20,543 nt of DNA from Mesotaenium endlicherianum. Its lineage: Eukaryota; Streptophyta; Zygnematophyceae; Zygnematales; Mesotaeniaceae. The notes under the pieces were generated by a model. The model was not told the origin of the DNA. It did no database searches and was given only the letters and a program-made list of their open reading frames with translations. Position numbers and translations under genes: made by a program. The stretch covers positions 60,399 through 80,941 of the forward strand of contig WELA01009477.1 in the NCBI GenBank assembly GCA_009602735.1. The letters run 5' to 3'. This document shows, piece by piece, positions 1-8,283 of the stretch (the first letter of the stretch is position 1; every line of letters begins with the position of its first letter).

Positions 1-331
1 GGGGGTTGGGGGGTTAGGGGGGGGAGGATAGGGCACAGAGCATGAAAGGCTCCTCTGGGTTGTTGCAGGCTGCAGCCGCTCGCATGCATTCCATGTACCT
101 TTGAATGCGCGCCAACGTGCGCGAGCGCGCCCCTGTGCATGTGAGCGCCTGCGCCTCTGCGCCTGGGCATGCTTCTGCATTTGCGTCCCAGTCACGCCAG
201 CGACAACCCTCGGCATGGCTCTCGCCCGTTCCTGATTCGGCTTGTTCCTCTGGTGGCGGCGGGGCGGGGGTGGCGGCCGGGCGGGGCCTGGGACGATGGC
301 GCCGCCCTCTGGCGGCGGCGGCGCATGGCAG
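1..331. other. Unassigned GC-rich sequence, probably intron of the LSMT-like gene
   Basis: No convincing coding exon is seen here. It lies upstream of the first recognisable exon of the SET-domain gene, and the open frames are overlapping GC-rich readings without family motifs. Bases 1-28 hold three long G runs (5, 6 and 8 G) separated by TT and TTA, a potential G-quadruplex. The residues a LSMT-like protein should carry just before its ELL..YGF motif are not encoded immediately upstream of 332, so an intron is inferred. Confidence 0.45.
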
Positions 332-3300
332 GAGCTCCTCTTCCTGTACGGCTTCGTGGTGGACGACAACCCCCACGACCACCTCATGGTACGACGCCAC
401 AACGCGCACGCCAGGGTGCAGTGCGCTGCTGTGCATCTCGATGCGCTTTGTCGCCTGTGGGGGCATTGGGAGTCAGAGCACTTTGTTCTGCTCACCGCCC
501 TCTGCTTGAGGGGGGGGGGGGAGAGGGAGGCCCTCCTCGCTTCTCCAGGTGCCACCTTGCAACCCAGTCAGGCTACGGGCTGTTGGCACACCGGGCTTTC
601 TGACTGGAGTGTTTGAGGCTGGGACAGGAGGATGAGGCTCACATGTTGATAGGGTAGTAAAATAGCAGCAGGGTGGTAGGGCTGCCGAGTTGTACGGCGA
701 CAGGGCCTTTGCACGCGGGCTCTCTTAGACCAACGCTTGCTGTCCCCCCCCCTCAGGCCTTCCTGCCTGCTGGCCTGCCTGCCTGCCTGCCTGCCTGCCT
801 GCGTGCCAGCTAGTGGACAGCGATACTGTTGGCAGCAGGCATGTTATCTCCAGGCTGGCCCTCCTCCTCCCACCTGTAGGAGGTCCCCTCTCCCCTTTTC
901 ACCCTGACCTCCGGTACCCCTCAGCTGTTTTCCCTTGGCAGCTCTGCCAAGGCATCCCGCCACTCAGCCCCTCATCAAGGGCCCCTCTCGTGCTCCCTCT
1001 CTCCCTGCGGACTGGAAGGCCATCGCCATCCGCCCCCTTGCTATCGCAGCCCTCTCTGCTCCACCAGAGCCAGTTTCAGCCACCCTGTCTTTCAGCCGGC
1101 CCTATGCCACCACTCGACTACTTCTTCAGCTCACGCGCCTGGCCACCTTCAGGCTGCAGAGCCGAGCTAGTTGTACGCGCGCGGTCCTATCTTACCTCCC
1201 CCTTTGCTTGGGCCCACTCCTGCCCTCTGGGTGGCAGGTGCATGTGCCGCCGGCGATGCTCCAGGACGACCCCTGCGCTGACGCCAGAGCGCAGCTGCTG
1301 CAAGCTCAGGTAGCTCCTGCTAGTCCTGTCGTTCCCCCCCCTCTCCATGCTTCCTCCACCTCTTTCTCTCGTCTCCTCTGCCCGGGCGGTGGCGCTCTGG
1401 TACCCATGAGGAGCTGTCGTTTAAGTATTCTTTCCTCCCGCCTGTGAGCTGGGCGCGCGGTCGAGCTTCTTCCGGAGCCGCGCGTCAGGAGAGCACCTCC
1501 GCCAGGTTCAAATAGTCTTGTGGCGAATGGTCGGCCGTGTGCGCCTCTGAGCGGCTGCTGCCAGCAATGTGCTCCTTGCCTGCCAGCCGAGGCCCCCCCA
1601 CTCCTCTCTCCCTCCTCCCTCCTTTCCCTTCTTCTGGAGGTAGTTTTCCTGGTGGCTGTCTCCTGTCGCCCCTTAGCCTGAGACAAGCTGCTTGCGTTCT
1701 GGCTCCCCCTACCAGCCTTCCTCTCTTACTTGCGGCAGGGACGAACTGCGAAACTGAGTGCATCACTTTCTACATCACACGAGTGCTGCAGGGTCTGTCG
1801 CTGAGGTGGCTGCTGCGCACGTCTCCCCCTCCAGCTGCTCCAACGGCTCTGACGTCGGAGGCGGAGCCCGGCGGGGAGGCACGAGACGACGGCCCGGATC
1901 GCGGGGGCGGGCTCCCGGAGGAGACTCTGGCGGCGCTGAGGGTGGTGAGCATGAGCGAGGAGGACGTGCACTCTGCTGTGGCCCTGCTGCACCAGGCGAG
2001 TATCATTCCCCTGCGCCTGCCGCTCCCTCACGAGCCTTTCTGCTTCTGTCCCGCTCTGCACGCTCTGCTCGCTCGTGGGGGGGTGGTGCGCTGAGGCCTC
2101 GCCCGGTATTGTCGTGACTGATGCGCAGCGAATGGCTCCCGACAGCGAGGATGAGCCGAGTGCGGACGACGTCAGGCGGGCCGTCCTCGAGACATGTGGC
2201 AACGCTGGGGCTCTTCGCCTGCTCGCTCGCCTTCTCCGCTTGAGGTGGGCACCCACCAGCCTCAGGCAGACGCACACGGGAAGACATCCCATCTGCGTCT
2301 CTACATCTCTCTTCTAATCCCGTTTGATCCCGGCTGCATGAGTCTGGCCAGGTTTGGCTGAAGTTGGCTCTGTGTGCTTGTGAGGCCACGCACGCATGTC
2401 CGCAGGCCCGCAGAGCTCCCGCCATGTAGCACGCTTCCTGCCAGCGTTGAGGTCCGCCTTTGGATGGAATGGCCGTTATGTCGCTTTGTAATGTTCCACA
2501 CGTGTCTCCAGCTACTGGTGCACGTGCCTCCTCCTCCTAGAATGAGACGGACGGGACAAGACACGTGTGCTCCCCATCCTCTTAGGTCCTCACGCTCGTC
2601 TGGCCAGCCGGATGACGAGAAAAGGTCTACGTAGAGACAAGAAGCAGCCCTCACGTCATTTCTGTATGCCTATCTGACGTTCTTTCCCGTTGGCATGGTG
2701 GGGTTTCATACACGACGGCGGGCAAGGGCTGTTCCAGCTTCCAAGTGGCAGCGCCAGGACTTGGGGGGGAACTGAGTTGATTCTAGCGGCTGACTGTTGA
2801 CCTCCATCTGTCGTTGATGTGGTCTCCAGAAAGGAGGAGATGGAAGAGGCGGATTTTGGCTCTGAGCCTGAGGTGGCCGGGCAGCAGTGGGGAGGGGACA
2901 TAGAGGCCCCGACTTCTGCTCCTTACCAGAGGTGGGTATCGGTATGCGGACTCTGGGCCAATGAGAGACAGCAGAAGGCAGTGGTCGGTTGTGTGGTGCA
3001 TCGTTGCTGGCTGCTGCTGCTGTGCTTTACGCGGATCGCCAGCCGCGCGATGTCTGGTGTCGTAGGTTTGGATCATGGACTGATGGGGTTGTTCGCATCT
3101 GGAGCCCGTCAGGGAATTGCTGGCGCTAGCTTTGGGCCCTCCCGGGAGTTTGCTAGCTGTAGAGCTCCGGGAGTGTGCTTGCCCGGAGATGGGAGTCAGG
3201 TGCTTCGTCAGCAGTGTTAGTCTAAGCACCCAACTGTTCCTGGAGAGTCAGATATTTCAAAAGAAACCCAAAGGAATAATATGATAAAAAACAAACCAGC

Positions 3301-3613
3301 AAATTATATTCGAAGAGAACTGAAAGAGGCAGCGAGCTCTGAAGCACATCTCTCATCTCTCTGGCGTGCACCGCTGTCTGAACTGACCTCTCGTTATTTC
3401 TGACCCTGCATCCTTTTGTGATGGGCCGTATATGGATGTTCCGGTTGCAGCTCGCATGGACCCACGGATAAGGGGCACCAGCAGGAGCATAGCACGTCAA
3501 CAGAACGCAGCATACTCACATACCGTCGTGGGCAGAAAAGGTTGCTGCGGCACTTCCTTGAGCTGGCAGAAAGAGAGAACAGACCATTGCATGTGACTCT
3601 TCAAACCTTTTAG
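332..3613 (+). CDS. LSMT-like SET-domain protein methyltransferase, 3' part (six exons, 5' end outside window)
   Basis: Hand-built model: exons 332-388, 1238-1309, 1792-1995, 2129-2244, 2830-2931 and 3451-3613, giving 237 codons plus TAG at 3611-3613. All joins keep frame. Exon 1 encodes ELLFLYGFVVDDNPHDHLM, the end of a SET domain as in the Rubisco large-subunit methyltransferase (LSMT) family, where the Tyr of YGF lies in the active site. The rest matches the Rubisco-substrate-binding domain layout: VHVPP and RAQLLQAQ, then LRWLLRTS, an acidic linker, RVVSMSEEDVHSAVALLHQ, VLETCGNAGALRLLARLL, an acidic stretch, and YRRGQKRLLRHFLELAE near the end. Family members methylate lysines on chloroplast or other proteins; the substrate here is unknown. 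The SAM-binding half and any transit peptide lie upstream of the window. Least certain are the starts of exons 3 and 6 (alternative AGs exist) and the GC donor of exon 3. The call rests on motifs recalled from the family, not on a database search. Confidence 0.8.
773..800. repeat. (GCCT)7 microsatellite
   Basis: Seven perfect GCCT units, preceded by interrupted copies from about 762, inside intron 1 (389-1237) of the LSMT-like gene. The rest of that 849-bp intron is pyrimidine-rich and shows no other feature. Confidence 0.9.
1996..2128 (+). other. Probable GC-AG intron of the LSMT-like gene
   Basis: Family-like sequence reads without a break to ...ALLHQ and resumes at RMAPDSEDEP in another frame 133 bp later. 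The junctions are CAG|GCGAGT and GCGCAG|CGA, both phase 0. No GT near the end of the conserved block gives the right phase without deleting conserved residues. GC donors are a known minor class in plants and usually carry a strong flanking consensus, as here. Confidence 0.6.
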
Positions 3614-4112
3614 CTCCTCGTTGAAGCTTCATTGCATATCGCATATAAGTTTTCTGCCCCAAATAGAAGGGATCTGTGTAAAGCTCTTAGAGATAGAATT
3701 CATCTGACACTGAATCTGGCCAAGCTTTCTCATGTTAACAACAGAACAGCAGAAATACTGCCAAAGAATGCTACAGCTGATGCAATGACATAATGGACGC
3801 ACCTTGCATGTTGTAATAGACATGCTTATAGGCAATGTGTGATGATGCAATCTACTAAATTTGAGCGCGGCTAACTACCTTGGTTACTAAAACATGAGAT
3901 GAGCCTCAATATGCTACATTGATAGTCAGTATACAATTGGTACATCCAGACTAGGCTCTTGCGGGCCAGTAGAGGGAGATATATGCCGTCATCAACCCAT
4001 CCATCGCGCACCGACCGACTGTTGCAGTCAGCTACTCGCTTTACGTGCAGAGCTTGGGGGGGGTTGGCAATCAACCCATCGCGCTCCAGCTGCTGCAGGC
4101 AGGAACCTCTGT
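3614..4112. other. Convergent intergenic region (3' UTRs)
   Basis: About 500 bp between the stop codons of two convergent genes. It should contain both 3' UTRs and both polyadenylation sites. I see no AATAAA box that stands out and no coding sequence with recognisable features. Confidence 0.6.
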
Positions 4113-5765
4113 TCACACTGCAGAGCTGCGATGAAGCTTATGGAGCTCCAGAAGGGCGCGTGCTTTCGAGCGGGCGCGTGGCCGCCCTTCTTGCGAGAGA
4201 GCCACCAGGGGCATGATGGCTCCCTCTCGCGCGAGCGCCTGGTACAGCGAGGAGTCGCGCTGACAGACGAGCAGCAGCGTCGCAGCGGCGTCCTCCTTGG
4301 CCCTGGGAGAGCCCCCCTCGATGATCTCCACCAGAGTGGAGACCACGCTGTCCACTTGCAAGATCGCCAGGGCCCCCTCCTTCACTTTCGCCAAGTTACT
4401 CAGCCCCGCCACCGCCATCTCCTCGATGCAGGGGTCGGAGGCGCCCAGGGAGGCAGCCAGGGCCGCCACTCCCCCCTCCCTCATGACGTGTGCCGCCACC
4501 TCGGGGTCCAGCGTCAGGCTGAAAAGCGCTCGGCCCGCGTCTCGTCGGCCCCTACTGGAGCCCTCCCTGAACATCTGCAGCAGGGAGAGGACGATGTGCG
4601 CGCCCGCTATGCAGGGCCGGCTCTCCTCCACGCAGGAGAGGTTGAAGAGCGCGGCCGCCGCGTTCTCGTTGGCCGGCGGCTTGCCCGCGCGCAGGATGCG
4701 GGCCAGGGGCTCCACGGCGCCAGCTGCCAGGATCTCCCGGTGCAGGCCGCTGCCCGCCCGCGACAGGTTTACCAGCGTCAGCACGACGGGGATCTCCAGG
4801 AAGGGCTCCTGCGAGTTGAGCAGGTCTACCAGAGGCCTCAGCGCCCCCCCGGAGCAGACGTTGGGGCTGAACTTCACGCTCAGCTTCGACAGCTGGTACA
4901 CGGACTCGGCTGCTGACAGCTGGGCCTCCCTGCTGGCCCCGCAGTCCCTCAGGGAGCGCAAGCTGCTCTCGAGCTTGGCTTCCGACTCCAAGCACCGCCC
5001 GTGCGCCTCGCTGCAGCTGGCGCTCCTGCCCTTCTGCGAGAGCTCGACAGCTCGGCGCTCCAGCACCTTGTGGGCCCACTGTTTCTCGGGGGTTAAGGTG
5101 CTCCTCCCCTCCCCACCTCCCGAGCTCAGCGCGCCAAAAGTGTACTCTCCCGTGAAGGCATCCCTCTGGATCTTGCCGATGTTGCCAGTGCCCTCCTTAG
5201 GGGGGGTAGACTCCTGGAAAGAGAGTGCCCTTCTATGACCTGCTTCGTTTTCGGCCTTCCTGTGCGTGGCAAAGTCCGACGAGGCTTGGTAAGCTACTCC
5301 ATCGCTGTTACCGCGCTGTAGGGGTCTTCCTAGCATGCCGTGCTGGCCGCAACTTTTATCTCCGACAGTTCTCTGCCCTTTGTTATTTGCCGCTGCTTCC
5401 CCTGAAGAGCTGCCGTCATCCTGATCCGATGAACCACTGCCCTTCTTATCAGCTGCACAAAGACTGCCCATGACGCCTGCTTGATTGTTCGCAGGTATCC
5501 CGCCTTCACATTCATGTCCTCCCCAAGCATTCAAAAGCGCACCAGGTTTGGCGTCACCATGAGAAGGGAAGATGGAACTTTGCCGCTTATAACTGCCTAG
5601 GCGCTGCTTGAAGCCAGGCTTCGGTATCCTGGACGACCGAGATGTGTCCTCGGCACTCCTGTCTACGGCTGATAGCGAATAAGAAGGGCAAGGAGCAGTC
5701 CCGTCATTAGCCTGCTTCCTTTCATCCTTTGTGCTACTTGTACGCCAGAATACGTTTCTTGGCAT
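4113..5765 (-). CDS. Armadillo (ARM)-repeat protein, U-box/ARM type without a U-box
   Basis: Single uninterrupted frame of 550 residues from ATG (5765) to TGA; an in-frame TAA lies three codons upstream of the ATG, which supports this start. Residues 1 to about 225 are low-complexity, Ser/Gly/Lys-rich and probably disordered. Residues 228-262 are charged and may be helical. From about 265 to 545 there are six to seven ARM repeats with the usual GALRPLVDLL, GAVEPLARIL, ENAAAALFNLS, AVAGLSNLAK and KEDAAATLLLV type helices, ending in RARSKARALLELHKLHR, a C-terminal pattern common in plant U-box/ARM E3 ligases. No U-box is visible, so ligase activity is not predicted; a protein-interaction scaffold is more likely. 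The ARM half is markedly more GC-rich than the N-terminal part. The gene is convergent with the LSMT-like gene and divergent from the KED-type gene. Confidence 0.85.
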   Translation of the reverse strand: MPRNVFWRTSSTKDERKQANDGTAPCPSYSLSAVDRSAEDTSRSSRIPKPGFKQRLGSYKRQSSIFPSHGDAKPGALLNAWGGHECEGGIPANNQAGVMGSLCAADKKGSGSSDQDDGSSSGEAAANNKGQRTVGDKSCGQHGMLGRPLQRGNSDGVAYQASSDFATHRKAENEAGHRRALSFQESTPPKEGTGNIGKIQRDAFTGEYTFGALSSGGGEGRSTLTPEKQWAHKVLERRAVELSQKGRSASCSEAHGRCLESEAKLESSLRSLRDCGASREAQLSAAESVYQLSKLSVKFSPNVCSGGALRPLVDLLNSQEPFLEIPVVLTLVNLSRAGSGLHREILAAGAVEPLARILRAGKPPANENAAAALFNLSCVEESRPCIAGAHIVLSLLQMFREGSSRGRRDAGRALFSLTLDPEVAAHVMREGGVAALAASLGASDPCIEEMAVAGLSNLAKVKEGALAILQVDSVVSTLVEIIEGGSPRAKEDAAATLLLVCQRDSSLYQALAREGAIMPLVALSQEGRPRARSKARALLELHKLHRSSAV

Positions 5766-5960
5766 GATTATATGTTAGGTGTCACCGATACCCAAAACGG
5801 CCAGCGATCACAAATAAGTTATATGTCGAGCTGTATGTGGGCAACTTACTTGGATGATGTAGTGCCTACTGGATGACACTAAATAGCAAGGTTATTGCGT
5901 ACATGTGTGTAAATTAAGGTCTCAACCACATCCACCAACTCACTGTCAACATCAAAGTAG

Positions 5961-6113
5961 AAGAGTCCCATCAGACTTTGCCTGACGTTCGAAGCACTTC
6001 TCAGATTCCATGATTTAGAAAGTCCCATCTAAGAACTCCGCTATTTCGATGGCAACCCCTTTTGACCTTTCCATGTGCATTCCGTGCAGTGACTAAGTGT
6101 AAGAGTCCCATCA
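5961..6113. repeat. Three copies of an AAGAGTCCCATC motif
   Basis: AAGAGTCCCATCA occurs exactly at 5961-5973 and 6101-6113, with a near copy, GAAAGTCCCATC, at 6018-6029. All are in the same orientation, 200-350 bp upstream of the ARM start codon. They could be regulatory sites or remnants of a local duplication; the flanks do not align obviously. Confidence 0.5.
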
Positions 6114-6906
6114 TGTATACCCTCGATCAAAAGGAGAGATGAAATTCCATTCTGAGACGATCTCCGTATAGCTCGTCCTTTGAGGTTCACTTGGCCGTAA
6201 TAGACCTGCATGTTAGCTCATCATTTCAGGTCCGTGGTGTTCCAGAATCCACACAGACAGAAAGAGCAACGGTTGTCGCCGTGTATTATGTCGTCCCCGT
6301 TCTCAGTACATTAAGAAAAAAGGGGTATGTATTAATAAATTACATTGAGAATCTGTTCACCATCTCAAATGTGAGCCTCGAGGTTCACCACCAGAATCCA
6401 AAAATTCAGATGTCGTATGATGCAGAGTGATACCCGTTACGAGTCACGAGTCACGACTTCTGAGTCATGACGCGTTACACCAGTACATAAGGACGTCTCA
6501 CCCACCCAGCATCAACAAAGTCAACGACCGCAAACGTCAGACAACCAAAAGGACCAACAACGACCGCAAACTGCCGCAAACGAATGCATGGCCGACTGAC
6601 CAGTGCAATGCGGTTGGTGTTAACAAGGCAGTAACAAGGTGTTCAAATAAACGAAGGGCTGATGAAGCTGGACGAACTGAAGACGGTACAGCTCGCATAC
6701 TTCGGCAATTATTCGGCCCCTGCATGGAGTTTTTCGGGGTTGCCGTACTCAAACAACGCGGCATGCAAAAACCAGGTGTGGGGGGAAACTGGCATTATTT
6801 TTCCGGAAAGTTGGAGTATCGTCGCTATTTATATTTCTTCGCTGAATTTTCAAGCCTTGGTTTCAGGTCGCTTCTGTACACTTATCTACACTTGAACGTA
6901 GATATG

Positions 6907-6920
6907 TATAGACGTCTATA
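6907..6920. repeat. 14-bp perfect palindrome TATAGACGTCTATA
   Basis: The sequence is its own reverse complement and contains the ACGT core of bZIP-binding sites. It is followed by another partial copy (TGTCTATATG). Function unknown. Confidence 0.5.
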
Positions 6921-7006
6921 TGTCTATATGTGATTTGATTGATTTTGGACCGCTACTTTAATGGAAAATCAAAGCGTAGCTGATTTTCAAGTCTCTATTT
7001 GAAATC

Positions 7007-7011
7007 TTTAC
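7007..7011. repeat. Target-site duplication TTTAC, left copy
   Basis: TTTAC directly abuts the outer TG of the left LTR and is repeated exactly at 13692-13696 after the CA of the right LTR. Five bp is the usual length for Ty3/gypsy integrase. Confidence 0.95.
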
Positions 7012-7514
7012 TGTAGTGAAACAGATAGATAAGGTACTTAGTAAAACAGAATACTTTATCTATTCAAGACAAGGATCTTTGAACACAAGTGGTAGCTTCT
7101 TGAAAGAGAGATGGCTTCTTGAAAGTTAATATATTTCTGGATTTTGGCAAGTACAAGAGTGATTCTCCCCTGTCTTTCTATGTTCTAGCTCTTGTTTATA
7201 TACTTGCTACATAAGTAATTTCTAGGAAGGTGTATGTTGATGTGTTGGCACCCAACACATCCCAAAACTTGCCACCTCTTTCTAGAATAATGTACACATG
7301 TCCTTTTGACCTAAAAATGGCACATCTGACTTTTGCCACATGGAGTTCTTCTAGGTCTTTCCTCTAACTTCGAAAATGCCTTGGAAGGTTCAAAGGACAT
7401 GAACCAAGTTACTAGAGTACCTATTCACACTTGACTCCACACAATACTACTCCAAATATATTTGAAAACATTAAAATATATGCAAACTAATATATAATAA
7501 CTCAAATCACTACA
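7012..7514 (-). repeat. 3' LTR (left copy)
   Basis: 503 bp, starting TGTAGTG and ending CACTACA, which also gives a short terminal inverted repeat. Compared with the right copy, it has G for A in the AAGGTAC/AAAGTAC stretch, CCCC for GGAA at 7167-7170, and two single changes near 7485-7490. The same TATA-like box is present at 7195-7202. Confidence 0.97.
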
Positions 7515-7525
7515 TCACCCCCCCG
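7515..7525 (-). other. Polypurine tract for plus-strand priming
   Basis: The minus strand reads CGGGGGGGTGA and then the 3' LTR. A run of seven G immediately upstream of the 3' LTR is a typical polypurine tract in plant gypsy elements. Confidence 0.8.
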
Positions 7526-7551
7526 ATAGAAAAAGCGACGTCTCGGCGCGT

Positions 7552-7680
7552 CAAGTCAGGTCTTACACATGTGGAGCAAACTAGTCAACAGTTTCAAGTC
7601 AGATGCCACACATGTGAAGAGGACTAGTCAAAGGCGCCAAGTCAGGTGCTACACATGTAAGGTAGACTAGGCAAGGTCGT
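7552..7680. repeat. Three 43-bp tandem repeats beside the polypurine tract
   Basis: Units at 7552-7594, 7595-7637 and 7638-7680 are all exactly 43 bp. Each starts CAAGTCAG, carries ACACATGT in the middle and ACTAGTCAA (ACTAGGCAA in the third) later. They are diverged from one another, so the array predates this insertion. They lie in the 3' untranslated part of the element. Confidence 0.85.
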
Positions 7681-8283
7681 AGGTGGTGTGACCTTATTGG
7701 CTAGCCTACTCCTTAATGATAAAGAAAATTGTACAAGTTGGCCCAGAATCTGCCACGAACTCAAAAATTCATAGCGGCCACAGAACTGCTCCAAATCTGA
7801 AAATTCGAGTGCCAGACGGACCGCGTCGGAGAACTCTACCGGGTCACCAAATTTGAGAGCATTCTAATTTCTGGAGTGTCGTTGAGAGCTGAGAGAGTAG
7901 GCACTCCTCCAAATCTGTGCAGAAACTTCTGAAAATCATAAGTCCTTCTATACTTCTCCAAATTCTGCAAACTAAGTCTCAAACTGGGCGCTGTAAGATG
8001 TTCTACCAGAGTCTTGAGTTTCAGAGCATTCCAAGTTCAGGGGAGGGCACAATGTCAGAAGGCATATTCTGCCCTAACAATGCCAGCAGCCTGACCCCCT
8101 TCTACTTAGAGCATCATATCTCTCTCACCAGTGCTCCAAATTGAGCAAACTTGGACTCTAAATGACCGGCTACTCATGGACTACAGCCAGGTAAATTTTC
8201 AGAATTTATTATGCAGAGACCTATTACCAGTAGCAGTTTTAGTTTTCTGTCCAGAAACTGCGAGAAGAGAAGAGTGTCTAATG
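7681..8283 (-). other. Noncoding spacer between pol and the 3' repeats
   Basis: About 600 bp with no long frame. It holds diverged internal duplications: a TCTACC..GAGTC/GTC..AGAGCATTC block near 7837-7880 is repeated near 8000-8045, and CTCCAAAT(C/T)-type motifs recur near 7790, 7910, 7957 and 8132. No protein similarity recognised. Confidence 0.5.

Larger units (their letters stand above)
5766..7006. other. AT-rich intergenic region, 5' side of the ARM gene
   Basis: No convincing gene; the short open frames have no family motifs. It should hold the promoter and 5' UTR of the ARM gene on the minus strand, but I cannot place a TATA box with confidence. It contains a three-copy AAGAGTCCCATC motif (5961-6113), a GAGTCACG/TGAGTCAT motif group (6438-6470) and a 14-bp palindrome (6907-6920). 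Originally it was continuous with 13697 onward, before the retrotransposon inserted. Confidence 0.6.

Noticed and set aside
1..28. Telomere-like repeat
   Set aside because: The G runs are irregular and not TTTAGGG or TTAGGG units.
4131..5238. Long plus-strand frames (261 and 313 codons) across the ARM gene
   Set aside because: Shadows of a GC-rich coding region; only the minus strand shows domain-like repeats.
6191..6933. Small plus-strand frames in the intergenic region (79 and 168 codons)
   Set aside because: Irregular composition, no domain, no splice or promoter support.
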